Below, in pieces: positions 1 to 8,782 of a DNA stretch of 64,000 bases; within the stretch, counting starts at the first letter, position 1, and every line of letters begins with the position of its first letter. Below the pieces are notes generated by a model. That model saw nothing but the letters and a program-made list of their open reading frames with translations, did no database searches and was not told where the DNA came from. The translations under genes were made by a program, and so were the position numbers. Source of the stretch: Candidatus Pyrohabitans jungbluthii (GTDB lineage Archaea > Hydrothermarchaeota > Hydrothermarchaeia > Hydrothermarchaeales > BMS3B); assembly GCA_002010065.2 (NCBI GenBank), contig MTMD02000007.1, positions 1 through 64,000 of the forward strand, read 5' to 3'.

Positions 1-654
1 CATCCCCAGCGCCTTGCCCATGGCTATGTCGGTATCCAGGCGGTCGCCTATCAGCAGTGTCTCCTCGGGTTTCGCTTTTAGATGGCGCAGTATTAACTCT
101 CCAATTATTTTTGAAGGCTTTCCGATGAGCTTTGCCTTTTTTCCGCTCGCTGTCTCCACCGCAGCGACTATAGCGCCTGCGCCAGGGATTAGCCCCCGCT
201 CAGTAACCAGCGTGGGATCGCGATTGGTGGCGAGCAGCTCAGCGCCGCGAAGCAGGTGGTGCTGTGCCATGGCGAGCTTCTCATAGGTGAAGCGCCTGTC
301 CAACCCAACCACCACAAGTTTGCAGTCGCTCTCTCTAACGCTAATGCCCCGCCACTCAAGCTCCTTTCGCAAACCTCCTTCGCCTATCACGTAAACACCT
401 GCCCTGCGGTAGTGCTCCGCTATATACTGCGCCGCCGCGTAGGCTGAGGTGATTATCTCGCCCTCCTCCACCTCTATCCCCAGCGCAGAGAGCTTCTCCG
501 CATACTCCGCTCTGGTTTTAGTGGAGTTGTTTGTAACGAAGAGCACCTTTCCTCGCTTTCTGAGCTTGGCTATCTTCTCCTCAACGCCCGGCAATAGCTC
601 GCTACCTCGGTACACTACCCCATCTAAATCGAGCACAAAGGCTTTGAAATCCAT
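1..654 (-). CDS. HAD-IIA family phosphatase (3' end outside window)
   Basis: The first 218 codons of a HAD-superfamily IIA hydrolase (NagD, 4-nitrophenylphosphatase and phosphoglycolate phosphatase group) read off the left edge, so the C-terminus is missing. Motif I is DLDGVVYRG near residues 9-17, with the nucleophile and acid/base aspartates. Motif II is VTNNSTK near residue 40, and GDRLDTDIAMG near the edge carries the metal-binding aspartates. The IIA cap with ATNRDPT lies between. The family dephosphorylates small phosphate esters and the substrate cannot be read from sequence. The ATG at 652-654 begins directly with the hydrophobic strand before motif I. The next upstream gene is on the same strand, 36 bp away. 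Confidence 0.85.
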   Translation of the reverse strand, partial: MDFKAFVLDLDGVVYRGSELLPGVEEKIAKLRKRGKVLFVTNNSTKTRAEYAEKLSALGIEVEEGEIITSAYAAAQYIAEHYRRAGVYVIGEGGLRKELEWRGISVRESDCKLVVVGLDRRFTYEKLAMAQHHLLRGAELLATNRDPTLVTERGLIPGAGAIVAAVETASGKKAKLIGKPSKIIGELILRHLKAKPEETLLIGDRLDTDIAMGKALGM

Positions 655-690
655 GCACTAAGCTTCCCGCAGAGGTTTTAAATAGCTTAC

Positions 691-1095
691 TTAGCAGTGC
701 AACTCAGCGATGTGGTACGGCTTAATGTGGCTTAGCAGCTCTATCTTAAAAACCAGCCTTTTGCCTACCAGCTCGTGGGGATGAGGAAAGCCCTTCTCGG
801 GAGGCACCTCCACAACTCGAACCTCGCCCTCGCGCATCCCTATCAATGCCTCCTCCACTCCCCGGGGAAATCTACCTGCGCCCGCGATGCTCCACCAGGG
901 TTTATACTCTTCGTTCGGGTCGTATATTCCATGGCGCTTCGCTTCAGCTTCGCTTGTGGTGAACACAGCCTTGCCATTGTAAAAAGCGGTGAGGTGCACC
1001 AGCACGTGGTCGCCTTTAGCCACAAAGCGCTCATGCTCAAGGATGGCACTCTCTCCGTCACACCCCAAGCTGCGCTTGTGGGTAACTTCGCCCAT
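691..1095 (-). CDS. FKBP-like peptidyl-prolyl isomerase
   Basis: A 134-residue protein with an FKBP-type pattern: a strand with LVHLTAFYNGKAVF (about residues 31-45), then FPRGVEEALIGMREGEVRVV (about 76-95), then a final FKIELL strand. These match the core of FKBP prolyl isomerases, in which the segment before the GM-GE turn lines the active site. No clear insert-in-flap domain is seen, so this is a short or divergent member. The likely role is folding of cytosolic proteins, because no signal peptide is seen. It lies downstream of the stomatin gene on the same strand, with an inverted repeat in the 58-bp gap. The protein ends in His-Cys. A divergent member without isomerase activity is possible. 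Confidence 0.65.
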   Translation of the reverse strand: MGEVTHKRSLGCDGESAILEHERFVAKGDHVLVHLTAFYNGKAVFTTSEAEAKRHGIYDPNEEYKPWWSIAGAGRFPRGVEEALIGMREGEVRVVEVPPEKGFPHPHELVGKRLVFKIELLSHIKPYHIAELHC

Positions 1096-1104
1096 GTGAA
1101 TTGC

Positions 1105-1126
1105 TTTTCCCAGTAACCTGGGAAAA
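1105..1126. promoter_or_regulatory. Perfect inverted repeat upstream of the FKBP gene
   Basis: Nine-base arms TTTTCCCAG and CTGGGAAAA flank a 4-nt loop (TAAC). It lies 9 bp before the FKBP start and downstream of the stomatin stop. It could be an operator for the FKBP gene or a transcript-end hairpin of the nfeD-stomatin pair. No T-run follows it on the minus strand, which argues against a simple terminator. Confidence 0.45.
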
Positions 1127-1153
1127 TATTGTTACAATGTGTTGAACACTTTA

Positions 1154-1939
1154 TTACTTGCTCTCCTCTTCCTCCTCTCTGCGCTGCTTATCCCTGTACT
1201 TCAGGAAGGGCTCCAGCAGCTCTATGGGCACAGGGAGAATAAACACGCTCGCCTTTTCGCTCGTCGCCTCACGCACCGTCTGAAGGAAGCGCAGCTGCAT
1301 CGCTCCAGGCTCGCGAGCCATAATCTGAGCCGCTTCCGCAAGCTTCTGTGCCGCCTGAAACTCGCCCTGCGCTGAGATTATCTTTGCCCTTCTCTCTCGC
1401 TCCGCCTCAGCTTGAGCCGCCATGGCGCGCTGCATTGTCTGGGGTATCTCTACGTCCTTAATCTCCACCGCCGTGACCTTAACCCCCCAGGGGTCTGTCT
1501 GCTGGTCAATCACCGACTGAAGCCTTTCATTGAGCTTCTCCCTCTCGGCAAGGAGTTCGTCCAGCTCCGCCTGGCCAATAATGCTGCGCAGCGTCGTCTG
1601 AGCTATCATCGAGGTCGCCGCGAGGTAGTTCTCCACCTCAACTATGGCCCTCTCGGGGTCTATAATCCTGAAGTAGACCACCGCATTAACACGCACTGTA
1701 ACGTTATCCTTGGTGATAATCTCCTGCGATGGCACGTCCAGTGTAACGGTGCGCAGGTCCACCTTAACCATGCGGTCCACGATGGGGATGAGGAATATAA
1801 TCCCCGGACCCTTGGCTCCTATCAGCCTTCCCAACCTGAAAACCACGCCGCGCTCATACTCGCGAACCACGCGTATCGCAGAGGATAGCAGAAGAAGCGC
1901 AACTATAATAAGCGCAGGAAGGGTTACAAAGTCAACCAC
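1154..1939 (-). CDS. Stomatin/prohibitin (SPFH) membrane protein, slipin type
   Basis: A 261-residue SPFH protein. Residues about 5-22 form an N-terminal membrane segment. It is followed by the slipin signature [13 protein letters not shown] (about 26-38), the GIIFLIP strand, and a long Ala/Glu-rich helix with [15 protein letters not shown] (about 170-185) typical of the stomatin oligomerisation helix. The last 20 residues are strongly charged. Partner archaeal stomatins are cleaved near the C-terminus by the NfeD-type protease encoded next to them. The same pair occurs here: the GTG start at 1937-1939 directly abuts the protease stop codon, so the two are co-translated. Expected role: membrane microdomain organisation and quality control. 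Confidence 0.9.
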   Translation of the reverse strand: MVDFVTLPALIIVALLLLSSAIRVVREYERGVVFRLGRLIGAKGPGIIFLIPIVDRMVKVDLRTVTLDVPSQEIITKDNVTVRVNAVVYFRIIDPERAIVEVENYLAATSMIAQTTLRSIIGQAELDELLAEREKLNERLQSVIDQQTDPWGVKVTAVEIKDVEIPQTMQRAMAAQAEAERERRAKIISAQGEFQAAQKLAEAAQIMAREPGAMQLRFLQTVREATSEKASVFILPVPIELLEPFLKYRDKQRREEEEESK

Positions 1940-3211
1940 TTAACTCACCTCCTCAACTATTAAGGTAAGATTGTCCACATCCACTACTTTAACCTTTTTA
2001 TCCTTTGGTATGCTCCCATGCTTGGCAACAGCCCGCCACAGCTCGCCTCTAACAAAAACGTAGCCCTCCGGCGAGAGATTGGTCTTTGCTACGCCAACCA
2101 TGCCAAGCATGGCCTCTTTACCCGTCTTTGGCTTTCGCCTCATGGCTTTAATCGCCAAGCCGAGTGCAAAGGCGAAGAAGAGCGCTGTAAAGGCGGTTGC
2201 CGAGGCTATTAGCTTGAGGGAGATTGCCACAAAGGGCTCCTTCTCAGCGTCTATGAGCATGAGGGAGCCTAAAAGAAAGGAGATAATACCCCCTGCGGTT
2301 AGTATGCCATAGCTCGGCACCTGAGTTTCTGCTATTAAGAGAAGCACCGCAAAGAGTATCAGAGCCAAACCCGTGGCGCTAACGCTAAGCGCCTGAAAGC
2401 TCCACAGCGCCATAATTATGGCTATTACACCCACCACGCCTGGGAGTATCGCCCCTGGGTTTGAGAGCTCCATAATAATGCCGTAAATGCCTACGAGGAA
2501 GAGGATGTATGCTATGTTGGGGTCAGAAATTTTGTGCAGAAAGTTCTCCCGCATGCTCATGGGTATGCGCACAATCTCAGCGTCGCGCGTGCGAAGCACC
2601 TTAGCCTTGCCCTTAATCTCCACCTCCATGCCGTCCATGCGGGAGAGAAGATCCTCATAGTCTGCTGCCACCAGGTCTATTATCCCAAGCCCCAGCGCCT
2701 CAGAAGCGGAGAGGGATTCGCTCGTTACCACGAAGCTCTCTGCTACGCGAACATTCCTCCCCCTTAGTTCTGCCAGGCTGCGCATATAAGCGCGGGCATC
2801 GTTGACCACCTTCTCGCTCACTGCACCCTCCCCTCCCATAGCCACGGGATGCGCTGCACCGACGTTTGTGCCGGGAGACATCGCAGCCAAGTGACTTGCC
2901 ACGAGGATGAAGCTCCCCGCAGAGGCAGCCCTCGCCCCGCGTGGGTAGACGTACGCAACCACGGGTACGCGCGAATCAAGAATGTCCTGGATTATGCTCC
3001 TCATGCTGGCGTCGAGTCCGCCGGGTGTGTTCATTTCAAGGATGAGCGCCTCAGCGCCCTGCTCCTCAGCCTGCACTATGGCACGAGCTACGTAATCCTT
3101 CACCACAGGGTCTATTACCCCCTCCACCTCCACCACTATAACCTCGCCCCCCTCCGCGTGGGCAGAGTTTATAAGCAGGAAGAAGCTCAATAGTATTGCA
3201 AGTATGCGCAT
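1940..3211 (-). CDS. NfeD-family membrane serine protease (STOPP, ClpP-class)
   Basis: A 423-residue protein of the archaeal stomatin-specific protease family. Residues 1-19 are a signal peptide. A ClpP/SppA-like domain follows, with the oxyanion segment MNTPGGL (about 60-66) and nucleophile Ser97 in RAASAGS. Lys134 in SEKVVNDA is the probable general base. The Ser97 position coincides with that of the characterised Pyrococcus enzyme as I remember it. Four or five hydrophobic segments occupy about 235-355, and an OB-fold NfeD domain forms the C-terminus (GMVGVAKTNLSPEGYVFV onward). The catalytic domain should face outside. It is the first gene of a two-gene operon with the stomatin. rfcS diverges from it. 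Confidence 0.9.
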   Translation of the reverse strand: MRILAILLSFFLLINSAHAEGGEVIVVEVEGVIDPVVKDYVARAIVQAEEQGAEALILEMNTPGGLDASMRSIIQDILDSRVPVVAYVYPRGARAASAGSFILVASHLAAMSPGTNVGAAHPVAMGGEGAVSEKVVNDARAYMRSLAELRGRNVRVAESFVVTSESLSASEALGLGIIDLVAADYEDLLSRMDGMEVEIKGKAKVLRTRDAEIVRIPMSMRENFLHKISDPNIAYILFLVGIYGIIMELSNPGAILPGVVGVIAIIMALWSFQALSVSATGLALILFAVLLLIAETQVPSYGILTAGGIISFLLGSLMLIDAEKEPFVAISLKLIASATAFTALFFAFALGLAIKAMRRKPKTGKEAMLGMVGVAKTNLSPEGYVFVRGELWRAVAKHGSIPKDKKVKVVDVDNLTLIVEEVS

Positions 3212-3255
3212 ATTATAACATTGTACCCGTGGTTTAAAGTCTTTGAGGTGCTAAC

Positions 3256-4221
3256 ATGATAGAAGCTGTATGGGTTGAGAAGTATCGCCCCTCTAAGCTC
3301 GACGAGATGGTGGGGCAGCGCGAGGTGGTGGAGCGCCTAAAAGGTTATGTCGCCTCACGCAATATGCCCAACCTGCTCTTCGCGGGGCCGCCCGGCACGG
3401 GCAAGACCACCGCCGCTTTAGCTCTCGCAAGGGAATTTTTCGGTAAAAATTGGAAAGCCAACTTTCTGGAGCTCAACGCCAGCGATGAGCGCGGCATAGA
3501 CGTGGTTAGGGGCAAGATAAAGAACTTCGCTCGTACGCAGGCGATAGGCGGTGACTTCAAGATAATCTTCCTGGACGAGGCAGATGCTTTAACCAAGGAC
3601 GCGCAGCATGCGCTGCGCAGAACCATGGAGATGTACACCAGCACCTGCCGCTTCATCCTTAGCTGCAACTATTCAAGCAAGATAATTGAGCCCATTCAGT
3701 CGCGCTGCGCTTTATTCAGGTTTCGTCCCCTGAACGACGAGGATATTACCCAGGTGGTGCGTAGGATAGCCATGAAGGAGGGGCTCGACCTCACCAAAGA
3801 CGGACTGGAGGCGATACTCTACGTTGCAGAAGGAGACCTTCGCAAGGCGATAAACCTGCTGCAGTCCGCTGCAGCCTTCGGAAAGGAGATAGATGCAGAG
3901 CTTGTGTACAGGATTGTCGGCAAGGCTAGGCCGCAAGAGGTGAGGGAGATGCTGAGCATAGCCATGAAGGGAGACTTCCTCAAAGCGAGGGAGAAGCTAC
4001 GTGAATTAATGATAACCTACGGGATGAGCGGAGAAGACGTCGTAGCTCAGATGCACCGTGAGACTTTCAATCTGGACATACCCGACCGCCAGAAGGTTGA
4101 GCTGGTGGACATAATAGGAGAGTACGACTTCAGAATTAAGGAGGGTGCAAGCGAGCTTATTCAGCTTGAAGCACTCCTCGCGCAGTTCGTTGCAAGAGGG
4201 GGTGGAGAAAATAGTGTGTGA
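3256..4221 (+). CDS. rfcS: Replication factor C small subunit
   Basis: A 321-residue AAA+ clamp-loader subunit that loads the PCNA sliding clamp at primer ends. Walker A GPPGTGKT is at 44-51, Walker B with DEAD at 107-110, and the arginine-finger motif SRC at 149-151, followed by the RFC C-terminal collar domain. Length matches archaeal RfcS. The ATG at 3256 is preceded by GAGGTG at 3245-3250. The archaeal large subunit is usually adjacent, but here the next gene is a secretion ATPase, so rfcL must be elsewhere. Confidence 0.96.
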   Translation: MIEAVWVEKYRPSKLDEMVGQREVVERLKGYVASRNMPNLLFAGPPGTGKTTAALALAREFFGKNWKANFLELNASDERGIDVVRGKIKNFARTQAIGGDFKIIFLDEADALTKDAQHALRRTMEMYTSTCRFILSCNYSSKIIEPIQSRCALFRFRPLNDEDITQVVRRIAMKEGLDLTKDGLEAILYVAEGDLRKAINLLQSAAAFGKEIDAELVYRIVGKARPQEVREMLSIAMKGDFLKAREKLRELMITYGMSGEDVVAQMHRETFNLDIPDRQKVELVDIIGEYDFRIKEGASELIQLEALLAQFVARGGGENSV

Positions 4222-5581
4222 AGATTATGAGCAGGAGATGCAGAGAATCCACGAGAAGGTGGGTGAGAGGTATCGCAACGTGTTTGTCACCGATGCGGAG
4301 TCGATAAACAGGCTTATACAGGAGATAAGTGCAGAGATTGGCGACGCTTCGCAGGAGGCGGTGCGCTGCTATGTGTATGAGCACCTCAGCTTGGGGAAGC
4401 TCACTCCCTTCATGATGGACGACAACCTCGAGGAGATTATGGTTGTGGGGCAGGGCTTGCCGGTGTATATCTTTGACAGGATCGCAGGAATGAAGGAGAC
4501 GGACATATTCCTCGAGGAGGATGAGGTAAAGAGGTTAATCCAACGCATCGCAAGGTACAACGGCAGAGAGGTTGATTCCCGCTCTCCTCTGCTCGACGCC
4601 CGACTTCCAGATGGCTCACGAGTTAATGCTACCCTCCATGAGGTTTCCCCACGGGGCTCCACTTTAACTATAAGAAAGTTTCGCAGGGAGCCTCTAACCA
4701 TAGTTGACCTCATAAGGTTTGGAACAATAACACCAAGGCTGGCGGCTTACCTCTGGTTAGCCGTCGAAGGCTTGCGCACAAAGCCTGCGAACATACTCAT
4801 AATAGGCGGCACAGCAAGCGGTAAAACATCCACGCTTAATGCTCTCTCCGCCTTTGTTCCGGAAAATGAGCGCATAATCAGCATTGAGGACGTTCTTGAA
4901 ATATCTCTGGTGCACAAGCACTGGATTCCTCTGGAAACACGTCCGCCGGACAGTGAGGGCAACGAGATAACCATGGATGACCTTCTCAAGAATGCGCTTC
5001 GCATGCGCCCCGATAGAATACTCGTGGGCGAGGTTCGTGGAGAGGAGGCTCTAACCCTCTTCACCGCCATGAACACAGGTCACGACGGGTGCATGGCAAC
5101 GCTTCACGCAAATTCTGCAAAGGAGACAATCTCAAGGCTCACCAGCCACCCCATGAATGTCCCCAGGATAATGATACCTGCCTTGGACATGATAGTTGCC
5201 CAGAAGAGGCAGATAGAGGGGGGCAGGTTAAAGCGCCGCGTGTTTGAGGTTCTGGAAATCTCCGGTACGGAAGGTGATAATGTACTCACCAACACCCTCT
5301 TCAAGCAGAATCCAAAAACAGGTGGGCTTGAAGAGGTGCTCATCAACGGCAGGTATATGCAACACCTCTCCTCCTTGACGAACCTAAGCCTTAAAGAGAT
5401 TGACGCCGAACTCAAGCGCCGCGAAGCTTTGCTTGAGGTGATGGCAAGGAAGAACCTAAAGATGAAGGAAATCCACGAGGTGGTGCAGCTCTACTACAGG
5501 AGCCCTGAGATGGCTGTGGAGATGCTTGAGAGGTACATTACCGAGGCGGAGACAAAGAAGAAGGGCTGGCTGGACCTCTAG
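4214..5581 (+). CDS. Type II/IV secretion (CpaF/TadA-like) ATPase
   Basis: A hexameric secretion ATPase of the VirB11/GspE superfamily that powers archaeal pili or archaellum-like filaments. Visible are an N-terminal all-helical domain, Walker A GGTASGKT near residue 198, Walker [11 protein letters not shown] near 269, and the His box [15 protein letters not shown] near 288. GTG at 4214 is chosen because GGTGGAG sits 6 nt upstream and because it overlaps the rfcS stop. A GTG at 4145 would add residues encoded inside rfcS with no sign of conservation. No TadC/FlaJ membrane partner or pilin gene lies beside it, so it may be an orphan or work with distant genes. It ends 4 bp into the convergent regulator gene. 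Confidence 0.88.
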   Translation: MCEDYEQEMQRIHEKVGERYRNVFVTDAESINRLIQEISAEIGDASQEAVRCYVYEHLSLGKLTPFMMDDNLEEIMVVGQGLPVYIFDRIAGMKETDIFLEEDEVKRLIQRIARYNGREVDSRSPLLDARLPDGSRVNATLHEVSPRGSTLTIRKFRREPLTIVDLIRFGTITPRLAAYLWLAVEGLRTKPANILIIGGTASGKTSTLNALSAFVPENERIISIEDVLEISLVHKHWIPLETRPPDSEGNEITMDDLLKNALRMRPDRILVGEVRGEEALTLFTAMNTGHDGCMATLHANSAKETISRLTSHPMNVPRIMIPALDMIVAQKRQIEGGRLKRRVFEVLEISGTEGDNVLTNTLFKQNPKTGGLEEVLINGRYMQHLSSLTNLSLKEIDAELKRREALLEVMARKNLKMKEIHEVVQLYYRSPEMAVEMLERYITEAETKKKGWLDL

Positions 5582-6087
5582 TCTACTACCACAATTTTGA
5601 GCACCTTCCTCTTAACAGGCACCAGCTTTTTTAACTCTACAGTAATATTGCGCTCCACCACGAATTTTTCCATCCCAACCTCCGGGAAGTTGCCATCAAC
5701 CTCGTAGATGTAGTAGCCCTCCTCTCCGTCTATGTTGGTAACGTACTCTCTCCCATTGCGCTCCTCTATCTTTATGCCAGAAACCTGTCTCAGCGCCTCG
5801 AGCACAGTGGTGCCTTTCTTTACCGCCACCTCATGCTTTTCAGCCAGCTCGTCAAAGGCAGAATAAATAGTATCCAGCTTAGCCTTGAGCACGTGCGTCT
5901 TTCCGAACCTCTGCCTCTCCACCAGCTTAGCCTCCTCGAGAATTTTCACATGCTTCGCAGCCACAGGCTTTGAGATACCCAGCTCCTTCGCCAAGCCTGA
6001 GATGTGGTACTCCCTGCGCAGGAGCAGCTTCATCATCCTTCGCCGCGTATCACTTGCCAGCGCCTTAAACATATTTTTAGCCTCCAT
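5578..6087 (-). CDS. ArsR-type HTH regulator with transcobalamin-like (DUF4430) domain
   Basis: A 169-residue protein. Residues about 4-80 are a winged helix of ArsR type (ALASDTRRRMMKLLL, then recognition helix ISKPVAAKHVKILEEAKLV). Residues about 95-169 look like DUF4430, the soluble beta-grasp domain related to the C-terminus of transcobalamin: TVLEALRQV, a YVTNIDG turn, YYIYEVDGNFPEVG, then alternating hydrophobic strands. The combination suggests a ligand-controlled repressor. The transcobalamin relationship and the cobalt-uptake operon 2 kb away make a corrinoid ligand plausible, which is inference. An imperfect palindrome (6098-6115) lies just inside its own promoter, consistent with autoregulation. 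A similar palindrome precedes cbiM. Confidence 0.75.
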   Translation of the reverse strand: MEAKNMFKALASDTRRRMMKLLLRREYHISGLAKELGISKPVAAKHVKILEEAKLVERQRFGKTHVLKAKLDTIYSAFDELAEKHEVAVKKGTTVLEALRQVSGIKIEERNGREYVTNIDGEEGYYIYEVDGNFPEVGMEKFVVERNITVELKKLVPVKRKVLKIVVVD

Positions 6088-6097
6088 GGTAATTTTT

Positions 6098-6115
6098 GTT
6101 ATCCATCTGGGTAAC
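6098..6115. promoter_or_regulatory. Candidate operator, GTTATCC-ATCT-GGGTAAC
   Basis: An inverted repeat with 7-nt arms, one wobble mismatch and a 4-nt spacer, in the divergent region between the ArsR-type regulator and thyX. On the minus strand it lies just downstream of a TATA-like CCATATAG for the regulator gene, a position suited to a repressor. On the plus strand it precedes the thyX TATA box by about 14 nt. It resembles the palindrome at 8023-8038 upstream of cbiM. Confidence 0.5.
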
Positions 6116-6128
6116 TATATGGCGACAA

Positions 6129-6139
6129 AGGTATAAAAA
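6129..6139 (+). promoter_or_regulatory. TATA box of thyX
   Basis: GGTATAAAAAG lies about 28 nt before the ATG at 6163, predicting a leaderless transcript. Confidence 0.55.
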
Positions 6140-6162
6140 GTATTAGCACAACTACCAGAATT

Positions 6163-7089
6163 ATGGACATAAGGATAGAGAATCTGCGCGTTTTTAACGG
6201 CATCGCCTTCGTCGCCCACTCGGCAAGGGTTAGCGGCGTGGGAAAGGTGCCCTGCGAGTGCGGTGGCGTCGCAAGCTGCGAGCGCTGCTCTGGTTCTGGG
6301 TTACGCGAGCCAAGCGACGAGGAAATCTTCAACATGATTTTAGAAAACGACTACTCCAGCGCTCTGGAGCATGTGGTTTTCAGCTTTGAGATTCGCGGGC
6401 TGAGCAAGGGCAACGCCGCAGAGCTTCTGGAGCATCGAATAGCTTCGCATACCGGGCGAAGCACCCGCTATCAGAGCGAGGCAGGCTTCGACTTCAACCT
6501 CCCACCCAAGGTGGAGGAGATTCTGGGGAAGCACGGCATACGCGAAGAGGAGTACAAGGAGATGGTGCTCCGCGGCGCAGCTATGCCGGAGCACCTTCCC
6601 GAGCAGGAGCGGGAGATACTCAGGCACTACGCAGAGGCGATACGCTGCTCCCAAGCTGCGTACGAGGCTCTTCTCGAGCTGGGCGCAGGCAAGGAGTCGG
6701 CACGCTACGCTACGCCATTCGCGATGCACACCGCGTACACCTACACCATAAACCTGCGCAGCCTGATAAACTTCTTTGGCTTGCGTTTATGTGTTCGCGC
6801 CTCGCCTGAGATGCGCGAGCTGGCGGCGAAGCTCTACTTGGCTGTGCGCGAAAAGTTTCCTCAAATATCGCGGGTGTGGTGCAGGGGTTATAACTACGCA
6901 GCCTGCCCAGAAAATGAGGTGCGCGACTCGCCCCAGGGTAAAGAGTGCCCCTTCAAAAATCCTAATAGCAGGGTATTCATACCCACGCGGAAGCAGATTC
7001 GCAAAGGCATAGCCCCCAAAAAATTCGACCAAGAGGCGTTTGAAAGGGTTAAGGAGGAATTGCTGCGCAGGTGGAGCGGCTATCCCTAA
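6163..7089 (+). CDS. thyX: Flavin-dependent thymidylate synthase ThyX, divergent
   Basis: A 308-residue ThyX that should methylate dUMP to dTMP using FAD, NADPH and methylene-tetrahydrofolate or tetrahydromethanopterin. The core SALEHVVFSFEIRGLSKGNA followed by LEHRIASHTGRSTRY (about 66-105) aligns with the ThyX signature. The canonical RHR-x7-S reads EHR-x7-S here, so the first arginine is glutamate. The second conserved block is YTINLRSLINFFGLRL near 205. Two unusual cysteine groups are present: CECGGVASCERCSG (about 31-44) resembles a zinc knuckle, and the C-terminal region has CRGYNYAAC and a further Cys. The protein is longer than the usual 220-250 residues. The start follows a TATA box (leaderless). 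Confidence 0.8.
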   Translation: MDIRIENLRVFNGIAFVAHSARVSGVGKVPCECGGVASCERCSGSGLREPSDEEIFNMILENDYSSALEHVVFSFEIRGLSKGNAAELLEHRIASHTGRSTRYQSEAGFDFNLPPKVEEILGKHGIREEEYKEMVLRGAAMPEHLPEQEREILRHYAEAIRCSQAAYEALLELGAGKESARYATPFAMHTAYTYTINLRSLINFFGLRLCVRASPEMRELAAKLYLAVREKFPQISRVWCRGYNYAACPENEVRDSPQGKECPFKNPNSRVFIPTRKQIRKGIAPKKFDQEAFERVKEELLRRWSGYP

Positions 7090-7820
7090 GAGCCACCGTC
7101 TTCTTTCTCCACTCTGGGCAGAAGCTTGTCTTTGAAAAGCTCGAGGTACTCCCAGGCTCTTCTGGAGAATAAGCCCAAGATGAAAGCGAATCCGTAGAGG
7201 GCATAAGAGGGAGCCTGCTTTCCACCATCCTGTTTTATAAGCATCTCAGAAAGGTTCATACTAATGCCCTCGCCAACGCCAAAATTGATGCTCACCAGCA
7301 GGAAGAGCAGGGCGAGGGCTATTAAAGGTGCCTGAACAGACTTGGAGAGGTACCAGCTTATGTGGAGCTTGCTGAAATCCCTCTGCATCACGTGCTTTGA
7401 GGCAGAGTACGTCAGGTTGGTCATGACTCCGAAAAAGCTCCAGAAGGCTGCATGGATTGCCCAGTGGGAGATACTTCTGTAGATAGTGATGTAAAGAATG
7501 GCAGCCGCGCCTGTGACTATGGCGAGAGTAACTATAACCTTCCACCCGAGGCGCAGGTTTATCTCTCTTGCCTTTTCCAGGGCATCTATGGAGAGGAGTC
7601 TCAGCTCTCTGGAGATGTCCAGAGCTTTCATTAAGTCGGCTTTGCTCTTACTTTCCTCGTAGACAAGCACAGCCTCTTCAAGCTCCTTAAACTTCTCGTG
7701 GGCTTTCTTTATAAGCTCCTCAGCCTCAGGGCTCTTTCCCTCCCACCTCTCAGCTTCGAGGATGTTCCTCTTGGCTATCTCGTAATCCTCCTTAACCTTC
7801 GCCTCCAGCTCCAAATCCAT
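7086..7820 (-). CDS. Coiled-coil membrane protein of unknown function
   Basis: I do not recognise this 244-residue protein. Residues about 1-90 are charged and helical with heptad-like spacing, probably a cytosolic coiled coil. Membrane segments follow at about 94-113 (VIVTLAIVTGAAAILYI), 120-138, 163-182 (PLIALALLFLLVSINFGVG) and 205-222. The tail is short and charged. It is a lone gene convergent with thyX (4-bp overlap of ends) and divergent from cbiM, with the 281-bp intergenic region as its promoter. Confidence 0.7.
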   Translation of the reverse strand: MDLELEAKVKEDYEIAKRNILEAERWEGKSPEAEELIKKAHEKFKELEEAVLVYEESKSKADLMKALDISRELRLLSIDALEKAREINLRLGWKVIVTLAIVTGAAAILYITIYRSISHWAIHAAFWSFFGVMTNLTYSASKHVMQRDFSKLHISWYLSKSVQAPLIALALLFLLVSINFGVGEGISMNLSEMLIKQDGGKQAPSYALYGFAFILGLFSRRAWEYLELFKDKLLPRVEKEDGGS

Positions 7821-8101
7821 GCTTTATTCCCCACCCGACCGGCATAACCTCAATTTCCAGGAGAACGTCTGCATCTGCCCGAAAAAGGCGTATGCAGAGG
7901 TATTTATAGCCTATCTTGTTTTGTCATAGAATATAAATATATTGTTAGAATAAGTGTCCATATATCTGGCGCGTATTGAAAAACGTTTCACAAATGCAAA
8001 GTTGAAATGTAGCCTTCCTTTATTACCCTTTTGGGTAACACATCGCATCTATTTCGTCAAATATATAAGTGCACCTTCCAAGGCTATACGCAGGTGATGA
8101 T
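7821..8101. other. Divergent regulatory region upstream of cbiMNQO
   Basis: A 281-bp AT-rich region between the coiled-coil membrane gene and cbiM. It holds the palindrome at 8023-8038, a TATA box AAATATATAAG at 8059-8069 for cbiM, and the ribosome site GGTGATGA at 8093-8100. I could not recognise a cobalamin riboswitch: no convincing B12-box was found. Confidence 0.5.
8023..8038. promoter_or_regulatory. Palindrome TTACCC-TTTT-GGGTAA upstream of cbiM
   Basis: A perfect 6-bp-arm inverted repeat with a 4-nt spacer, 20 nt upstream of the cbiM TATA box. Same spacing and similar arms as the repeat at 6098-6115 beside the ArsR/DUF4430 regulator, so the two may share a regulator. Confidence 0.5.
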
Positions 8102-8782
8102 ATGCACATAATGGAAGGATTTTTACCTTCACCATGGTGGTACCTCTGGTTTATCTTCACAATACCAGTGCTCGCTTATGGGCTAACGAAGATGCGCGTC
8201 CTTGTGGAGAAAAACCCCGACATAAAGGTGCTCCTCGCCCTTGCGGGAGCCTTTACCTTTGTGCTCTCGGCGCTTAAAATGCCTTCCGTAACCGGCTCAT
8301 GCTCACACCCCACAGGCACGGGCTTAGCGGTGGTGCTCTTTGGGCCGGCGATAACCGCGGTGCTGGCGAGCATAGTGCTGCTATTTCAGGCCCTCCTCCT
8401 TGCCCACGGTGGGCTAACCACGTGGGGCGCCAATGTGGCGAGCATGGGCATAGTTGGTCCCTTCATCGGCTACGCTGTATGGAAGCTCACCTCTAAAATG
8501 AGCACGAGGGTCAGAGTTTTTCTGGCTGCGGCGGTAGCTGACCTCGCAACCTACGTGGTCACCTCGCTACAGCTTGCCCTTGCCTTCCCCGCAAAGGAAG
8601 GAGGTGTGTTGGCAAGCTTTAAAATCTTCGCGAGTATATTCGCGGTAACCCAGGTGCCCCTGGCGATAACAGAAGGTATTGTCACAGTAATAGTGTTCAA
8701 GTACATCCTGGAGCTAAAGCGGGATGTGCTTGTAGAGCTTGGGCTGTTGAAAAAGAGCGCTGCAGGAGGTGCACGTGCATGA
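8102..8782 (+). CDS. cbiM: Cobalt ECF transporter substrate-binding subunit CbiM
   Basis: A 226-residue membrane protein beginning MHIMEGFLP. This N-terminus coordinates Co2+ in CbiM/NikM proteins, so the ATG at 8102 (after GGTGATGA) is the start rather than the GTG at 8069. About six to seven hydrophobic segments follow, with the conserved motif [10 protein letters not shown] near residue 66 and GGLTTWGAN near 104. It imports cobalt for corrinoid synthesis with CbiN, CbiQ and CbiO, all encoded in order with overlapping ends. Nickel specificity (NikM) cannot be excluded by sequence alone, but a separate CbiN gene favours cobalt. Confidence 0.96.
   Translation: MHIMEGFLPSPWWYLWFIFTIPVLAYGLTKMRVLVEKNPDIKVLLALAGAFTFVLSALKMPSVTGSCSHPTGTGLAVVLFGPAITAVLASIVLLFQALLLAHGGLTTWGANVASMGIVGPFIGYAVWKLTSKMSTRVRVFLAAAVADLATYVVTSLQLALAFPAKEGGVLASFKIFASIFAVTQVPLAITEGIVTVIVFKYILELKRDVLVELGLLKKSAAGGARA

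Noticed and set aside
4145-4213. An upstream GTG start adding 23 residues to the secretion ATPase
   Set aside because: The extra residues lie wholly inside rfcS, look like its off-frame translation, and lack a ribosome site; the GTG at 4214 has one.
7821-8101. A cobalamin riboswitch upstream of cbiM
   Set aside because: No recognisable B12-box or multi-stem fold was found, and such riboswitches are rare in archaea; the palindrome fits a protein operator better.
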